Positions 7,473-17,177 are shown, numbered from the stretch's first letter. The stretch: DNA of 64,000 bases from Candidatus Zipacnadia bacterium (GCA_029821735.1 JALGSU010000029.1:1-64000), one strand, 5' to 3'. Translations and numbers: made by a program. Notes: generated from the sequence alone by a model not told the origin.

Positions 7473-9260
7473 ATGAGCGTTTCGCTGAGCGCACAACGTG
7501 TGCCGGCGGCGAGCATCGTCATCGGACGAGACTCGCCGCCGGCTGTTTCTTTTGCAGCCGCCGAACTGGGTCGCTACCTGGCGATCATGACCGGCGGGCG
7601 TTTCCCCGTGGGCCCCGAACCAGCAGATGACCAAGCTCCGATTATCCGGCTGGGCGTACATCCGCCGGGCGGCCCCGGCTTGACCGGCAAGCGGCGGGGA
7701 GCCTGCGGGTGGGTGGCGCACGCTGACACGATCACCATCGGCGGCGACGAGCCGGGCGCAGTGCTACACGCGGTCTACGCGCTGCTCGAAGAGCTCGGCT
7801 GCGTCTGGTTGAGCCACCGTGAGGGCGGCGAGATCGTGCCGCTGGTGCCGGAGTTGACCCTCCCCGAAGGCGAGCGAGTGCACGAGCCGGTCTTCGCACA
7901 CCGCGAGTTCACGAACCTGTGGCCGATCACCCGCGAATACCCGCTGATGATCGACTGGATGGCGAAGAACCGCTTCAATCGGTTCATGGTCTTCGCCAAC
8001 ATCGAGGGGTCCATTGAGGCTTACCTCGATCTGCTTGAGCCCGAACTGCTCGCCCGCGATATGCAGGCCACCATGGGCCACCACAGCTTCCGCTACTTCC
8101 TGCCCCCGGACGAGTTCTTCGCCGACCACCCCGAATACTACGCGCTGCTCGACGGCGAGCGCAGCACCGAGGGGCAGATATGCACGTCCAACCCGGCGGT
8201 CACCCGGACAGTAGCCGAGAGGGTCTGCGAGTTCTTCAGCGCCCATCCACACATCGAGATGGTCGGCCTGTGGCCCAACGACGGCTACGGCTGGTGCGAG
8301 TGCGAGGCGTGCGCGGCCATCGAGCCCCAACGCCCGTCGGACTTCGGCGGCGGTCGAATGCGACGCAGCGACACGAACCTGCAGTTCGTCAACGCGGTGG
8401 CCGAGCTTGTGGCCCAGGAGCACCCGGACCGCCGACTGAGCGCGCTGGCCTACGTGAACTACGTCGAGCCGCCGGAACTGACCGAACCGGCCGAGAACGT
8501 GGCCGTCTGTTTCGCGCCCTTCCTCCGCTGCATGAAGCATGCTATAGCGCCTGAAGAGCCATGCGAGCGAGACAACGAGCGTTTCGCTCGGATGCTGGAG
8601 CAGTGGCGCCCGCTCGTCAGCGACGACCTGTATCTCTTCGGGTATCTCATGCAGATCCACCGCATCTCACTGCCGCACCGGATCACCGGGATGCTGCAGC
8701 CCAACTGGCAGTGGATGGCCGGGGCGGGCGTCGACGGCTACGTGATGGAGTTCGTCCCCGAGGAGTGGGGCTCGTTCGGCGTCAACGGCCACCTTACTGG
8801 ACGACTGTCGTGGGAACCGGAGATGGACGTCGCCGACTGGCTGGCCGGCTACTACCGGCACCTGTATGGCCCGGCGGCCGACGAGATGAGCGAGTATTTC
8901 GCCGAGCTGGAGCGACTGGTGCGCGTGGAGGGCCCATGCACCGGGCACTATGATTACAGCTTCGCCGCGCGGCTTACCGATCAGTTGATGCGACCGGCGC
9001 TGGCGGCTCTGGGGCGCGCGCGTGTGGCTGCGGCGAGCGGCGAGAAGCGCCACTGGCGGGCCGCCGAGCACGCGTGGCAGGGGCTGGAGATGCTCATGCG
9101 CGTGGGCGCGTGGCAGCGGCTGGTGCGCGATGGGCTGGAGGCCCGTGCGGCAGAGTCAGCAAGGGACATCCTCGAGTGGTCGCGAAACTACTCCGACGAC
9201 GGCGCGCTCGATGTGCGCTACATTGAGCGGACGCTGGGTCGGGTGGTCGAGGGCGACTGA
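7473..9260 (+). CDS. DUF4838 family protein (alpha-glucuronidase-like N-terminal domain)
   Basis: 595 residues. Residues ~10-110 resemble the small N-terminal domain of alpha-glucuronidases (SIVIGRDSPPAVSFAAAELGRYL, later GAVLHAVYALLEELGCVWL). The central TIM-barrel-like part has the DUF4838 signature WPNDGYGWCECEAC at ~267-280 and Glu/Asp-rich strand ends such as YVMEFVPEEWG. DUF4838 proteins occur in polysaccharide-utilisation clusters and are presumed glycosidases; the substrate is not known. No signal peptide is seen, which is unusual for the family. AAGGGA sits 8 bases before the ATG. The gene is followed at once by the binding-module protein, the heparinase-like protein and the sulfatase-like enzyme, which suggests uronic-acid-containing glycans. 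Confidence 0.85.
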   Translation: MSVSLSAQRVPAASIVIGRDSPPAVSFAAAELGRYLAIMTGGRFPVGPEPADDQAPIIRLGVHPPGGPGLTGKRRGACGWVAHADTITIGGDEPGAVLHAVYALLEELGCVWLSHREGGEIVPLVPELTLPEGERVHEPVFAHREFTNLWPITREYPLMIDWMAKNRFNRFMVFANIEGSIEAYLDLLEPELLARDMQATMGHHSFRYFLPPDEFFADHPEYYALLDGERSTEGQICTSNPAVTRTVAERVCEFFSAHPHIEMVGLWPNDGYGWCECEACAAIEPQRPSDFGGGRMRRSDTNLQFVNAVAELVAQEHPDRRLSALAYVNYVEPPELTEPAENVAVCFAPFLRCMKHAIAPEEPCERDNERFARMLEQWRPLVSDDLYLFGYLMQIHRISLPHRITGMLQPNWQWMAGAGVDGYVMEFVPEEWGSFGVNGHLTGRLSWEPEMDVADWLAGYYRHLYGPAADEMSEYFAELERLVRVEGPCTGHYDYSFAARLTDQLMRPALAALGRARVAAASGEKRHWRAAEHAWQGLEMLMRVGAWQRLVRDGLEARAAESARDILEWSRNYSDDGALDVRYIERTLGRVVEGD

Positions 9261-9270
9261 CCCCCGAACC

Positions 9271-10270
9271 GTGAGACGGTCCGCAAGGCGGTGGCTCACT
9301 GTGACAGGACGTGGCAGCATCGCGGCCATGGCGCTTGTGTGCATCTTCGCGCTCGCGCCGGGCACACTGGCAGCGGCGGAGATCGCCGCGCAGGCGAACT
9401 TTGACGACGGAACGACCGGCCCGTTCGACATCAGCCAGTATGGTGAGGGCGACTACGTTGGCGAGGTGGTCGAAGGCATGGGCCCAGACGGCTCCGCCTG
9501 TCTGCGGCTGGTGAACGCCAGACCGGGCGCCGCCAGCGCGCTGGTCGGCTCGATCGCCTATGAACGTGGCCACACCTACACGATGACTTTCAACGCTCGA
9601 ACCGAGGGCGACGCTGCCTCGGTGAGTTGCTTCCTCGACGCAGGCGACTACCGCAACAAGTTCCCGACCACTTACTCGGACCCGTTCATCCTCACCGAAG
9701 AGTGGCAGCAATGCCACTTCGAACAACTGCACCTTGAGGGACGCGGCTACGTGGTCAACATCCGCACCAATGCCCCGACGACCGCACCGGTGCTGATCGA
9801 TGACGTGCTGATAACCCGAAGCGAAGGCCGATCCGCGATCAACTGGGCGGCGGAAGTCGATCCCGAGCGCCGACAGCGTCTACGCGGGCTACCAGGCCGA
9901 TGCGCTGAACGATGGTATCCAGAGCTACACCGGCACCGACTTCACCCGCCGAGCCATGGCGACCGAAGAGGCGCCGGGACCGCACTGGGTGCAGGTGACC
10001 TTCCCTGCCGAGCGCGACGTCCAGCGAGCGGTCATCTACTGGAACGCCGAGGCGGATCGGGTCTTCTCCGCACGCCGATTCGAGGTGCAGGCTCTGGTCG
10101 GCGAGGAATGGCTGCCCGTGGCGGAGGGAACGGAGCCGGAGCCGACGCTGGTATCGACCGTCGAGTTCGACGCGCTGCAGGCGACCGCGGTGCGCATAGT
10201 GCAGCCGGAGGGGGCCGGGCCTGTCGCTCGCCCGGAGATCATGTGGGTCGCGGAGGTGGAAGTCTATTGA
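9271..10270 (+). CDS. Secreted carbohydrate-binding-module/F5-8C (discoidin-like) protein, frameshifted
   Basis: A GTG at 9271 opens a signal peptide (RRSARRWLTV, then a hydrophobic core IAAMALVCIFALAPGTLAAA). The first domain (~40-190) is a CBM4/9-like jelly roll (NFDDGTTGPFDIS, YERGHTYTMTFNARTEG, APVLIDDVLI). Near 9863 one extra base throws the frame. The next frame carries the natural second half: VYAGYQADALNDG, HWVQVTFPAERDVQRAVIYW and RFEVQALVGEEWLPVAEG, a galactose-binding/F5-8 type C fold ending at the TGA at 10268-10270. The original frame stays open straight into the next gene, so automatic callers will make one fused product. It probably tethers or targets glycans for its enzyme neighbours. 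The start is uncertain (alternatives at 9301 and 9328). Confidence 0.65.
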
Positions 10271-13200
10271 GGCGCACGCTGCTGGCGATAGGCCTCACGA
10301 CAGTGTTACTCGCGCCGATGGCCGACGCGGCGAAACCGCAACTCTACCAGGCCGAGGAGCTGTCCGACGCTGTCGCGGTGGAGCTCGACGAAGCGCTCGA
10401 CGGCCGCGCGGTGGTCATCGAAGATGGCGCGACGCTCGACCTGAGCTTGCCCCTGACCCCGGCAGTGTGGCGCGTCACCATCACCGCCATGGCTCTGGGC
10501 GAAGAGCCCGCGCGCGTCGCCAGCCTGCTGGCGGGCGAGGTGGCCGGCCAGCACTTCATCCCCGCCGGCGAGTGGATCGAGATCGGGCTCGGAGTCGAGC
10601 AGCCAGTGGGTGGAGACACGGTGGCGCTGGCGTTGACCGCCGAAGGTGGCGCGGTGGCGATCGACCAAGTGCAGGTTGCAGAGCTGATGGCGTCGCGCGA
10701 GTCGCTGCCCTTGACCAGTCCGGGCACAATCGTCAGGCGCACGCCACTGATCGAGGGCGGCGCGGCCGCTGCCCTGCTGCTCCTGCCGGAAGCCGAGGAA
10801 TACCGCCTCGTGGCGGAGGCATTCGGCGAAGCATTCGAAGCGAAGACCGGCGTAGCGTTGCCAAGCAAGCTCGCCGACGAGGTGACCGAGGAGGACCTGG
10901 CGGCGCAGACGTGCATCATCGCGGGGAACCTGGGCACTGACGCGCTGTCGATGCGCCTGTACGCGCGCATGCTGATCTACTCAGACGCTGCCTACCCGGG
11001 GGCGGGCGGGCACGAGCTGCGCACCGTGCACAACCCGTGGGGGAGCGGGCGTAACGTGGTGTATTTGGGCGGGAGCGATCCGGACGGAGTTCACGCCGCT
11101 GGCGAATCCCTACTGGCGATGATCGAGCCAGGCGAGGAGGTCGCCTTCGACGAGCCGATCGTCGACTGGCAGTCGGAACTGATATCGTACGGGCCGGTCA
11201 GCGACGAGGCAATCGCCGAGGCGGTGGCCAAGCAGCGGGAGTATCTCGCCTCCTTCAAGTCGATCGGGCAGTATAAGAATGCGTGCGGTCGGGCGGCTGG
11301 ACAGGCGCTGGCGTATTACTTGAGCGGCGAAGAGAGCCGGGCCCGGTACTACGAGGCGCTCATGCGCGACCTGCTCGCTTACTGGGAAGAGCGGGACCTG
11401 GCGCCGCCGACCTTCGTGCTGCGCAACATCGTGTGCGGGCTCGACCAGGTCGAGGAGTGCCCGGCGTTCAGCGAGGACGCGCGGCAGACCAACGCCGAGT
11501 GGCTGCGCCAGATCGTCGATAAGACGATGGGCTTTTGGGAGATGCGGACACCGATCAGCCTCGAAGCGAACGGCATCCGGCAGCCAGTCTGGAACCACCA
11601 GACCTACCCGTCGCTGGGCGTCGCCTACGCCGTGGAGTATTTCAAATCGCACAACCCGATCCCACAGGTGGCGTGGTGGGACCGTGTGGTGACGAACGTC
11701 TTTGAGGGTCAGCGGGTGAGCTACAAGCCGCTTGAGGACTCGGCCAACTATCAGTGGAACACCATGTACCACACCATGTTCTGGGCGCTGGCGACCGGCA
11801 ACATGGAGTATTTCGAGGAGGATGTCCTGCGGCGCAACGCCGAACTCGCCATCGCCTGTCACGACAATTTCGGCCACGAGTCCACCCACGGAGACGCATG
11901 GATGCCGTTCAGCACCAACGCCATGTATATCTTCAAGGGGGCGGCGCTCTACTACCGCGACCCGCGATACAACCACATGCTGGACCTGATCGGCAGATTG
12001 GATAATCCGTCGCTGGGGCTCTACAACCTCGGTGGCGAGACAGAGGCCCCCGCGGATCACGTGGGCCTGCGCGACTTCATCCTCGACCCGAATGTGCATG
12101 AGGTCTTCACGACCGGCGCGGTGCCCGCTGAGCGGAGTCTGGACAAGGCGGTCATGCGCGGCGGTTGGGATATCCAGGACCAGTATCTCTCGCTCGACGG
12201 TATCTCGGTGGGCCAGCACGGACACCGCGACGCCAACGCGATCGTGCGCTTTTGCGACAACGGGCGACTGTGGCTCGCCGACATGGACTACATCCGCGCG
12301 ACTCCCAAGTGGCACAACTCCATCAGCATCGCCCGCGACGGCCAGACGCAGACCCAGCCGCCGCTGTGCGAGCTGACCTGCGAGGCGGCGTTCGACGAGG
12401 CGGCGATGGTGCAATCGAAGCTGCCGGGCTACGCGTGGAGCGACTGGACGCGCTCGGTCTTCTGGGTCGCCGAGGACTTCTTCGTGGTGCTCGACGAGGT
12501 GGCGGCCACCGAGTCGGGGAGCTTCCGCACCGAGTGCGTCTGGCGGACTATCGGTGAGGAGACGCTGGCCGGACGCAGGCTCGATGTCGAGCAGGACGGC
12601 GAGCGCTTCCACATCGTGAACGCCGACGGCTCGCGACCGGCCCTGCGGCACACATGGGACCGCGGACACGGTGGCGATCGTGGCTACTACGAGAAATATG
12701 AGGTCTACCCGCAGAAGTACACTAAGAGCGTCCACCAGAACAAACTCGCCGAACTCCAGACTGGCGACGCCATCCGCTACGCTAACCTGTTCTACACCGA
12801 CTCGGCGGACGCACCGCGGGAGATGGACTTGCGAGTCATCGACGAGCGGCGAGTGGCGGTCGTGCGCGATGGTGAGTCCGTGGTCATCGGGCTGGGACCG
12901 TGGGAGATGGACGGGGTCAGCATTGAGGCCGGCATGTTCATGCTCTCCCCCACACGGCTGCGGCTGGCAGACGTCACAAGCGCACGGGCGCCGGGCCTGA
13001 CACTCCGAGTCGACGCGCCAACCGACGTGAGCATCGCGCTCCCGTCAGGCGCGGTGACGGGCGACGCGCAGGTACAGGTCGACGCAGGCGTGCTGGCAGC
13101 GTGGATCACGCAGGCAATCGCGGGCGCGACCGATGCGCCCGCGCCCGCCGCGATGGACACTCCCGAGTTGCCCACGGAGATGCCGATCGCGTGGGAGGCG

Positions 13201-14214
13201 GATCTCGGCAGCGAGGTGACCTGCAGCGACTTCTGGGGCATAAGCTCGCCGGGGCTGATCGCGGCGGGCACCGACGACGGGCGAACGGTGCTCCTCGACG
13301 CCGAAGGCGTGGTCCTCTGGGAGCACCAGGCGGAGGGGATGATCCGTTCGGTGGCCTTCTGCAATCTCGATGGTGGCGAGCGGCCCGAAGTGGTCAGCGG
13401 GTCGGATGATGCGAAGGTGCGAGCCTTCAGCGCCGACGGGGCCATGCTCTGGCAAGTGGAGATCGAGCCCTTCCACGGCCGCACGGGGTCGGTGGGCACA
13501 GTATGCGCGGCCGACCTCGACGGCGATGGCACCGACGACGTGGCGGTCGGCTCGGACAACCATCACTACTACGGACTGGCGAGTGACGGTTCGGAACTAT
13601 GGCGCACCAACACCGTGCACGCCAGCACCCAGGGCGCCGCCGGCGACTTCGATGCGGACGGACGCGACGAAGTGGCCGCAGGCACGGAGTACTACTGGCC
13701 GAAGCTGCTGGACGATAACGGCAAGGTCTTGCCGAGCACAAGCGGCGGGCCGAACTGGCCGACGGCCGTGGCACTGTATCTCGGTGACGCGCTGGTTGCG
13801 GCCTTTGGCTCCGACGACGGGCGGCTGGTGCTCGTGGGGGAGGGCGGCTGGGAGGCCAACCTTGGCGGAGCGGTCACGGCGGCCGTGGGCCTCGCGCCCG
13901 ACGCGGGCGGGGCGACCGTGGTGGGCGCGTCCGAGTCCGGTTGCGTCTACGGCTTCACGGACGACGGCGAGCTTCTGTGGCGGGTTCAACTGCCCGAGCA
14001 GGTGACCGGGTTGAACACCCTCAACGACCGCGTCGCCGCAGCCTGCGACGATGGCACCGTCTACGTGATGGGGCCGGCTGGCACACTGCTGGCCGGGTAC
14101 CGGGAAGCGGGCACAATGGTCGGGCCAATCACGTCCGGCGACCTGCGTGGAGCGGGGTCGGCGGTGGTGGTCGCGGCATATGGTGAACGGTTGGTGGCAG
14201 TGGTCGTCAACTGA
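10267..14214 (+). CDS. Heparinase II/III-like polysaccharide lyase fused to FG-GAP/PQQ-type propeller
   Basis: A 1315-residue secreted protein. The TTG start at 10267 overlaps the previous TGA (TTGA), has GGAGG ~12 bases upstream and gives a signal peptide (RRTLLAIGLTTVLLAPMADA). Order: beta-rich CBM-like domain (~20-150); alpha-glucuronidase-like small domain with GHELRTVHNPWGSG (~240); helical toroid (~310-570); heparinase II/III domain around GISVGQHGHRDANAIVRF (~640) and WHNSISIARDG; beta-sandwich; then from ~972 repeats such as CAADLDGDGTDDVAVGSDN that form a seven-bladed-like propeller with calcium-type DxDxDG loops. The family cleaves uronate-containing glycans by beta-elimination. A paralogue with the same order lies at 47,988-52,165 on the other strand. 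Substrate unknown. Confidence 0.85.
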   Translation: MRRTLLAIGLTTVLLAPMADAAKPQLYQAEELSDAVAVELDEALDGRAVVIEDGATLDLSLPLTPAVWRVTITAMALGEEPARVASLLAGEVAGQHFIPAGEWIEIGLGVEQPVGGDTVALALTAEGGAVAIDQVQVAELMASRESLPLTSPGTIVRRTPLIEGGAAAALLLLPEAEEYRLVAEAFGEAFEAKTGVALPSKLADEVTEEDLAAQTCIIAGNLGTDALSMRLYARMLIYSDAAYPGAGGHELRTVHNPWGSGRNVVYLGGSDPDGVHAAGESLLAMIEPGEEVAFDEPIVDWQSELISYGPVSDEAIAEAVAKQREYLASFKSIGQYKNACGRAAGQALAYYLSGEESRARYYEALMRDLLAYWEERDLAPPTFVLRNIVCGLDQVEECPAFSEDARQTNAEWLRQIVDKTMGFWEMRTPISLEANGIRQPVWNHQTYPSLGVAYAVEYFKSHNPIPQVAWWDRVVTNVFEGQRVSYKPLEDSANYQWNTMYHTMFWALATGNMEYFEEDVLRRNAELAIACHDNFGHESTHGDAWMPFSTNAMYIFKGAALYYRDPRYNHMLDLIGRLDNPSLGLYNLGGETEAPADHVGLRDFILDPNVHEVFTTGAVPAERSLDKAVMRGGWDIQDQYLSLDGISVGQHGHRDANAIVRFCDNGRLWLADMDYIRATPKWHNSISIARDGQTQTQPPLCELTCEAAFDEAAMVQSKLPGYAWSDWTRSVFWVAEDFFVVLDEVAATESGSFRTECVWRTIGEETLAGRRLDVEQDGERFHIVNADGSRPALRHTWDRGHGGDRGYYEKYEVYPQKYTKSVHQNKLAELQTGDAIRYANLFYTDSADAPREMDLRVIDERRVAVVRDGESVVIGLGPWEMDGVSIEAGMFMLSPTRLRLADVTSARAPGLTLRVDAPTDVSIALPSGAVTGDAQVQVDAGVLAAWITQAIAGATDAPAPAAMDTPELPTEMPIAWEADLGSEVTCSDFWGISSPGLIAAGTDDGRTVLLDAEGVVLWEHQAEGMIRSVAFCNLDGGERPEVVSGSDDAKVRAFSADGAMLWQVEIEPFHGRTGSVGTVCAADLDGDGTDDVAVGSDNHHYYGLASDGSELWRTNTVHASTQGAAGDFDADGRDEVAAGTEYYWPKLLDDNGKVLPSTSGGPNWPTAVALYLGDALVAAFGSDDGRLVLVGEGGWEANLGGAVTAAVGLAPDAGGATVVGASESGCVYGFTDDGELLWRVQLPEQVTGLNTLNDRVAAACDDGTVYVMGPAGTLLAGYREAGTMVGPITSGDLRGAGSAVVVAAYGERLVAVVVN

Positions 14215-14229
14215 CAGGGAGGCGCTGCT

Positions 14230-15663
14230 ATGAACATCGTCTGGATCTCGCTGGATACACAGAGAGCCGACCATCTGCACTGCTACGGTTACCCGCGCGC
14301 AACCTCGCCGAACCTGGACGCGCTTGCGGCCGAGGGTACGCTCTTTGAGCAGTACATCTCGTGCAGCGCGCACACGACACCTGCATTCACGAGCATGTTC
14401 ACCGGGCAGGAGCCCTTCCACCACGGAGTCATCGCCACGCTTCACGCCTCATATCACGAGCCACAGATGCGCCTCAACGGCGAGACGATCACGCTTGCCG
14501 AGGCCCTCTACTCGCAGGGCTGGGTCACCAGCGCCTTTGATACCATGATGAACTTCCGCGCTCGGCCGGGCTGGTTCGGGCGCGGCTGGCAGACATACAC
14601 GAACGTCATCCCGCCGCACAAGAGTCCCTGCTCACAGGAACTCGGGTGCGAGCACGTCAACGAGTCTCTGCTGCCCTTCATCAAGCGTATGGACAAGGGC
14701 GCCGACAACTTCCTGTTCATCCACTATTGGGATCCGCATCAGCCCTACAATCCGCCCGAGCCGTGGCGGGGCACTTTCGACCGAGAGCTGTCTGATCTCA
14801 CCGAGACCGTGACGCCGGAGGGCACGCCATGGCTTGTGGGAGCTGGCCCCAAGGACGAGGTCGCGGCCAGCGAACATGCGCGCGAGTCAGTGTGTCGGCA
14901 CAATGAGGAGCTGCTGCGCGTGGACCACGCGGTCGGGCAGGTCATCCAGACTCTGCGGGACGAGGGCCTCTACGAAGACACGCTCATCATCGTGAACGCC
15001 GATCACGGTGACGACATGCTCGAACACCACTCAAACTTCGAGCACCGCGAGGTGTATGAGCACTGCATCCACCTGCCGCTGATCGCCAAGCCCGCTGCAT
15101 CCATGGAGGGCATGCCCGAGGCCGGGCAGCGGATCGGTGCGTTGGCCTCGCACGCCGATCTGATGCCGACGGTCCTCGAGGCAGCGGGCGTCCGGTGGCG
15201 AATGGGGCCGCTAGGGTGCAGCTATGATCCGTTGGTCTTGGACATGGACGGCCGCAGCATCCTGCCGCTGATGCGCGGTGAGGCCGAGAGCATCCGCGAC
15301 TACGTCATCTCGGTCGGGTCATACCTGCGCTGGGACGACCTTTACCGCAACGTGGAGATTGGCGCACGGGACCTCAACGCCAAGCTGATCGTGCGCGCGA
15401 GCATTCCGCCGGGGAGCTACACAAACGTCGAGTGCACGGGGATGACGCAGCGAGATCGGCGGTCGAGGGAGGGCGTGCTCTTCAGCGACCTGCCGCGCGC
15501 CGAACTCGTCGATCAGGTCAACGACCCGTCAGAGACGGTCAACTACCTCACCAAGCGCCCGGAGACCGCTCGCCGGCTCTATGACGCGGCCCTGCCGTGC
15601 ATGAAGTCACACCTTTTCCTGGACGAGCCGCCGGCGCTGACGGAACTGCTGGCCGGGCTGTAG
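14230..15663 (+). CDS. Sulfatase-superfamily hydrolase lacking the formylglycine motif
   Basis: A 477-residue alkaline-phosphatase-fold protein of the sulfatase family. N-terminal metal site: WISLDTQRADHLHCYGYPR. C-terminal metal site: NADHGDDMLEHH (Asp258/His259). The position of the nucleophile normally carried by the CxPxR/SxPxR signature reads T49-T-P-A-F53, so there is no Cys or Ser to become formylglycine and no Arg after it. Thr nucleophiles are known in other members of the fold (phosphodiesterases, phosphopentomutases). It may therefore hydrolyse phosphate esters or phosphonates, or be a transferase. No signal peptide is present. It lies 15 bases after the heparinase-like gene with a GGGAGG site, so it is in the same operon. 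Confidence 0.85.
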   Translation: MNIVWISLDTQRADHLHCYGYPRATSPNLDALAAEGTLFEQYISCSAHTTPAFTSMFTGQEPFHHGVIATLHASYHEPQMRLNGETITLAEALYSQGWVTSAFDTMMNFRARPGWFGRGWQTYTNVIPPHKSPCSQELGCEHVNESLLPFIKRMDKGADNFLFIHYWDPHQPYNPPEPWRGTFDRELSDLTETVTPEGTPWLVGAGPKDEVAASEHARESVCRHNEELLRVDHAVGQVIQTLRDEGLYEDTLIIVNADHGDDMLEHHSNFEHREVYEHCIHLPLIAKPAASMEGMPEAGQRIGALASHADLMPTVLEAAGVRWRMGPLGCSYDPLVLDMDGRSILPLMRGEAESIRDYVISVGSYLRWDDLYRNVEIGARDLNAKLIVRASIPPGSYTNVECTGMTQRDRRSREGVLFSDLPRAELVDQVNDPSETVNYLTKRPETARRLYDAALPCMKSHLFLDEPPALTELLAGL

Positions 15664-15670
15664 CATCAGG

Positions 15671-16483
15671 TCAGGAGAAGAGCTTGCCTGCACCGATGTG
15701 ATCGGTGGGGCCATGTCCTGAACCTAGCGGCAAGCCACGCGAGATCGCCTCGGTCACGAAGCACTTGGCGCGGCGCACCGATTCGGTCAGCGAAATTCCG
15801 CGCGCGAGAAACGCCGCCATGGCTGCCGAGAACGTGCAGCCTGTGCCGTGGGTGTTCGGTGTGTCAACTCGCTGCGCGCGCATGGTCACCAGCTCGTCGC
15901 TCGCGGCATCGTAGGCTACGTCGACCGCATCGCCCTCAAGATGACCACCCTTGACCACCGCGGCGCCTGCACCCAGCGCGCAAAGCTCGCGCGCAGCCTC
16001 TGCCATATCATCCGCGCCCACCTCGTGGCCCAGCAGTGCCTCGGCCTCCGGCAAGTTGGGCGTGACCACGCGAGCCACCGGCAGGAGCAGCTCGACCACC
16101 GCGCTGCGGGCGTCCTCAGCCAGAAGCGCATCGCCGCTCTTGGCGATCATCACCGGGTCGACCACCACGTTCGGGATGCTGTGGCGCTCGATGGCTGCGG
16201 CAACAGTGGCGACCACCTCGGCGCTGCCGAGCATGCCGGTCTTGGCGGCGTCGCAGCCGATATCGTCCATCACGGCGTCGATCTGAGCAGCCACGAGGGA
16301 GGGTTCAAGCACCGTGAACTCGCGGACCTCGACCGTGTTTTGCGCGGTCACGGCCGTGATCGCGCTCATGCCGTAAACACCCAGCACGGTGAAGGTCTTG
16401 AGGTCAGCCTGGATCCCCGCGCCGCCGCCAGAGTCAGAGCCAGCGATGGTCAGGGCGAGAGGCGGCCTGCAGTCTGATGTCAC
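15671..16483 (-). CDS. thiD: Hydroxymethylpyrimidine/phosphomethylpyrimidine kinase
   Basis: A 270-residue ribokinase-fold enzyme that phosphorylates HMP and HMP-P in thiamine diphosphate synthesis. Motifs: [21 protein letters not shown] (residues ~9-29), [29 protein letters not shown] and the anion-hole/ATP site [23 protein letters not shown]. The GTG at 16483 is chosen because GGAG lies 8 bases upstream and it gives the usual length; an ATG far upstream would add ~60 unrelated residues. It is divergent from gmhB with 133 bases between; I see no TPP riboswitch there. It is convergent with the sulfatase-like gene, 7 bases apart. Confidence 0.93.
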   Translation of the reverse strand: MTSDCRPPLALTIAGSDSGGGAGIQADLKTFTVLGVYGMSAITAVTAQNTVEVREFTVLEPSLVAAQIDAVMDDIGCDAAKTGMLGSAEVVATVAAAIERHSIPNVVVDPVMIAKSGDALLAEDARSAVVELLLPVARVVTPNLPEAEALLGHEVGADDMAEAARELCALGAGAAVVKGGHLEGDAVDVAYDAASDELVTMRAQRVDTPNTHGTGCTFSAAMAAFLARGISLTESVRRAKCFVTEAISRGLPLGSGHGPTDHIGAGKLFS

Positions 16484-16616
16484 ATCGATCACTCCACAGT
16501 TCAGCGTGTCCGAACGGCCAAGGGTTCGCCCACCATCGGGCCTGCCCCTCCAACATGCAGGCGTGCGAGCCGCCGACAGAGAATGCTCCCGGACACCGAA
16601 GCACAGGGAGGCACTC

Positions 16617-17177
16617 ATGGCAGGCACACGTGCAGCCGTCATCGTGGATCGCGATGGCGTGATCAACGACACGACCGACTACCTCACAAGTTGGGAGATG
16701 TTCCACTTCATCCCCGGCGCGCTCGACGCACTGGCGAAGCTGAATGAGGCCGGGTGGCTGGTGGTCATGGCCACCAACCAGTCGGTCATCGGCCTCGGCA
16801 TGCTCAGCCGCGAGGGCCTCGATGACGTGCATGCACGCATGCGGGCTGCGATTGAAGAAGCCGGGGGCCGAATCGAGCAGGTGTATCTCTGCCCACACCG
16901 GGACGGCGACGGCTGCGAGTGCCGCAAGCCAGAACCGGGGATGCTGCTGCAGGCTGCGGAGGACTGGGACCTGGACCTGAGCCGATGCTATTTCATCGGG
17001 GACAGTTGGCGGGACATCAAGGCAGGGCAGCGCGCTGGAGTGACCACGATCCTGACCGAGGGCGTCGAGGACGGTCGTCCGCAGGAGCAATTGGCCCGGC
17101 TGGACACGCCGCCGGATATGTTCGTGCCCGATCTTGCCGCAGCGGTAGATGCCATCCTCGAGCGCGAAGCGACCTAG
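16617..17177 (+). CDS. gmhB: D-glycero-beta-D-manno-heptose-1,7-bisphosphate 7-phosphatase-like HAD phosphatase
   Basis: A 186-residue HAD-superfamily phosphatase. The catalytic DxD is D11-R-D13 in VDRDGVIND. The substrate-side TNQS, the zinc-binding loop [14 protein letters not shown] (a Cys-x-His and Cys-x-Cys arrangement typical of GmhB) and the final [12 protein letters not shown] acidic motif are all present. GmhB dephosphorylates heptose-1,7-bisphosphate on the way to ADP- or GDP-heptose for LPS or glycoproteins. Histidinol-phosphate phosphatases are close relatives, but the zinc loop favours GmhB. ATG at 16617 follows AGGGAGG. Its stop overlaps the GDPD stop on the other strand in a shared CTAG. 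No other heptose gene is in the window. Confidence 0.88.
   Translation: MAGTRAAVIVDRDGVINDTTDYLTSWEMFHFIPGALDALAKLNEAGWLVVMATNQSVIGLGMLSREGLDDVHARMRAAIEEAGGRIEQVYLCPHRDGDGCECRKPEPGMLLQAAEDWDLDLSRCYFIGDSWRDIKAGQRAGVTTILTEGVEDGRPQEQLARLDTPPDMFVPDLAAAVDAILEREAT

Noticed and set aside
11110..12735. 541-codon antisense frame inside the heparinase gene
   Set aside because: Typical GC-rich antisense shadow; no ribosome site, signal or motif, while the plus strand encodes recognised domains.
9022..14214. A single 1730-residue protein
   Set aside because: Its first ~80 codons are out of frame with the DUF4838 gene, and codons from about 9863 to 10267 are nonsense created by a frameshift; two genes with a TTGA overlap explain the region better.
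16484..16616. TPP riboswitch upstream of thiD
   Set aside because: The 133-base divergent region shows neither the conserved CUGAGA nor the other conserved core elements on the minus strand.
15671..16672. Upstream start of thiD giving 333 residues
   Set aside because: The extra ~60 residues have no similarity to ThiD and overlap the gmhB start; the GTG at 16483 has a ribosome site and gives normal length.
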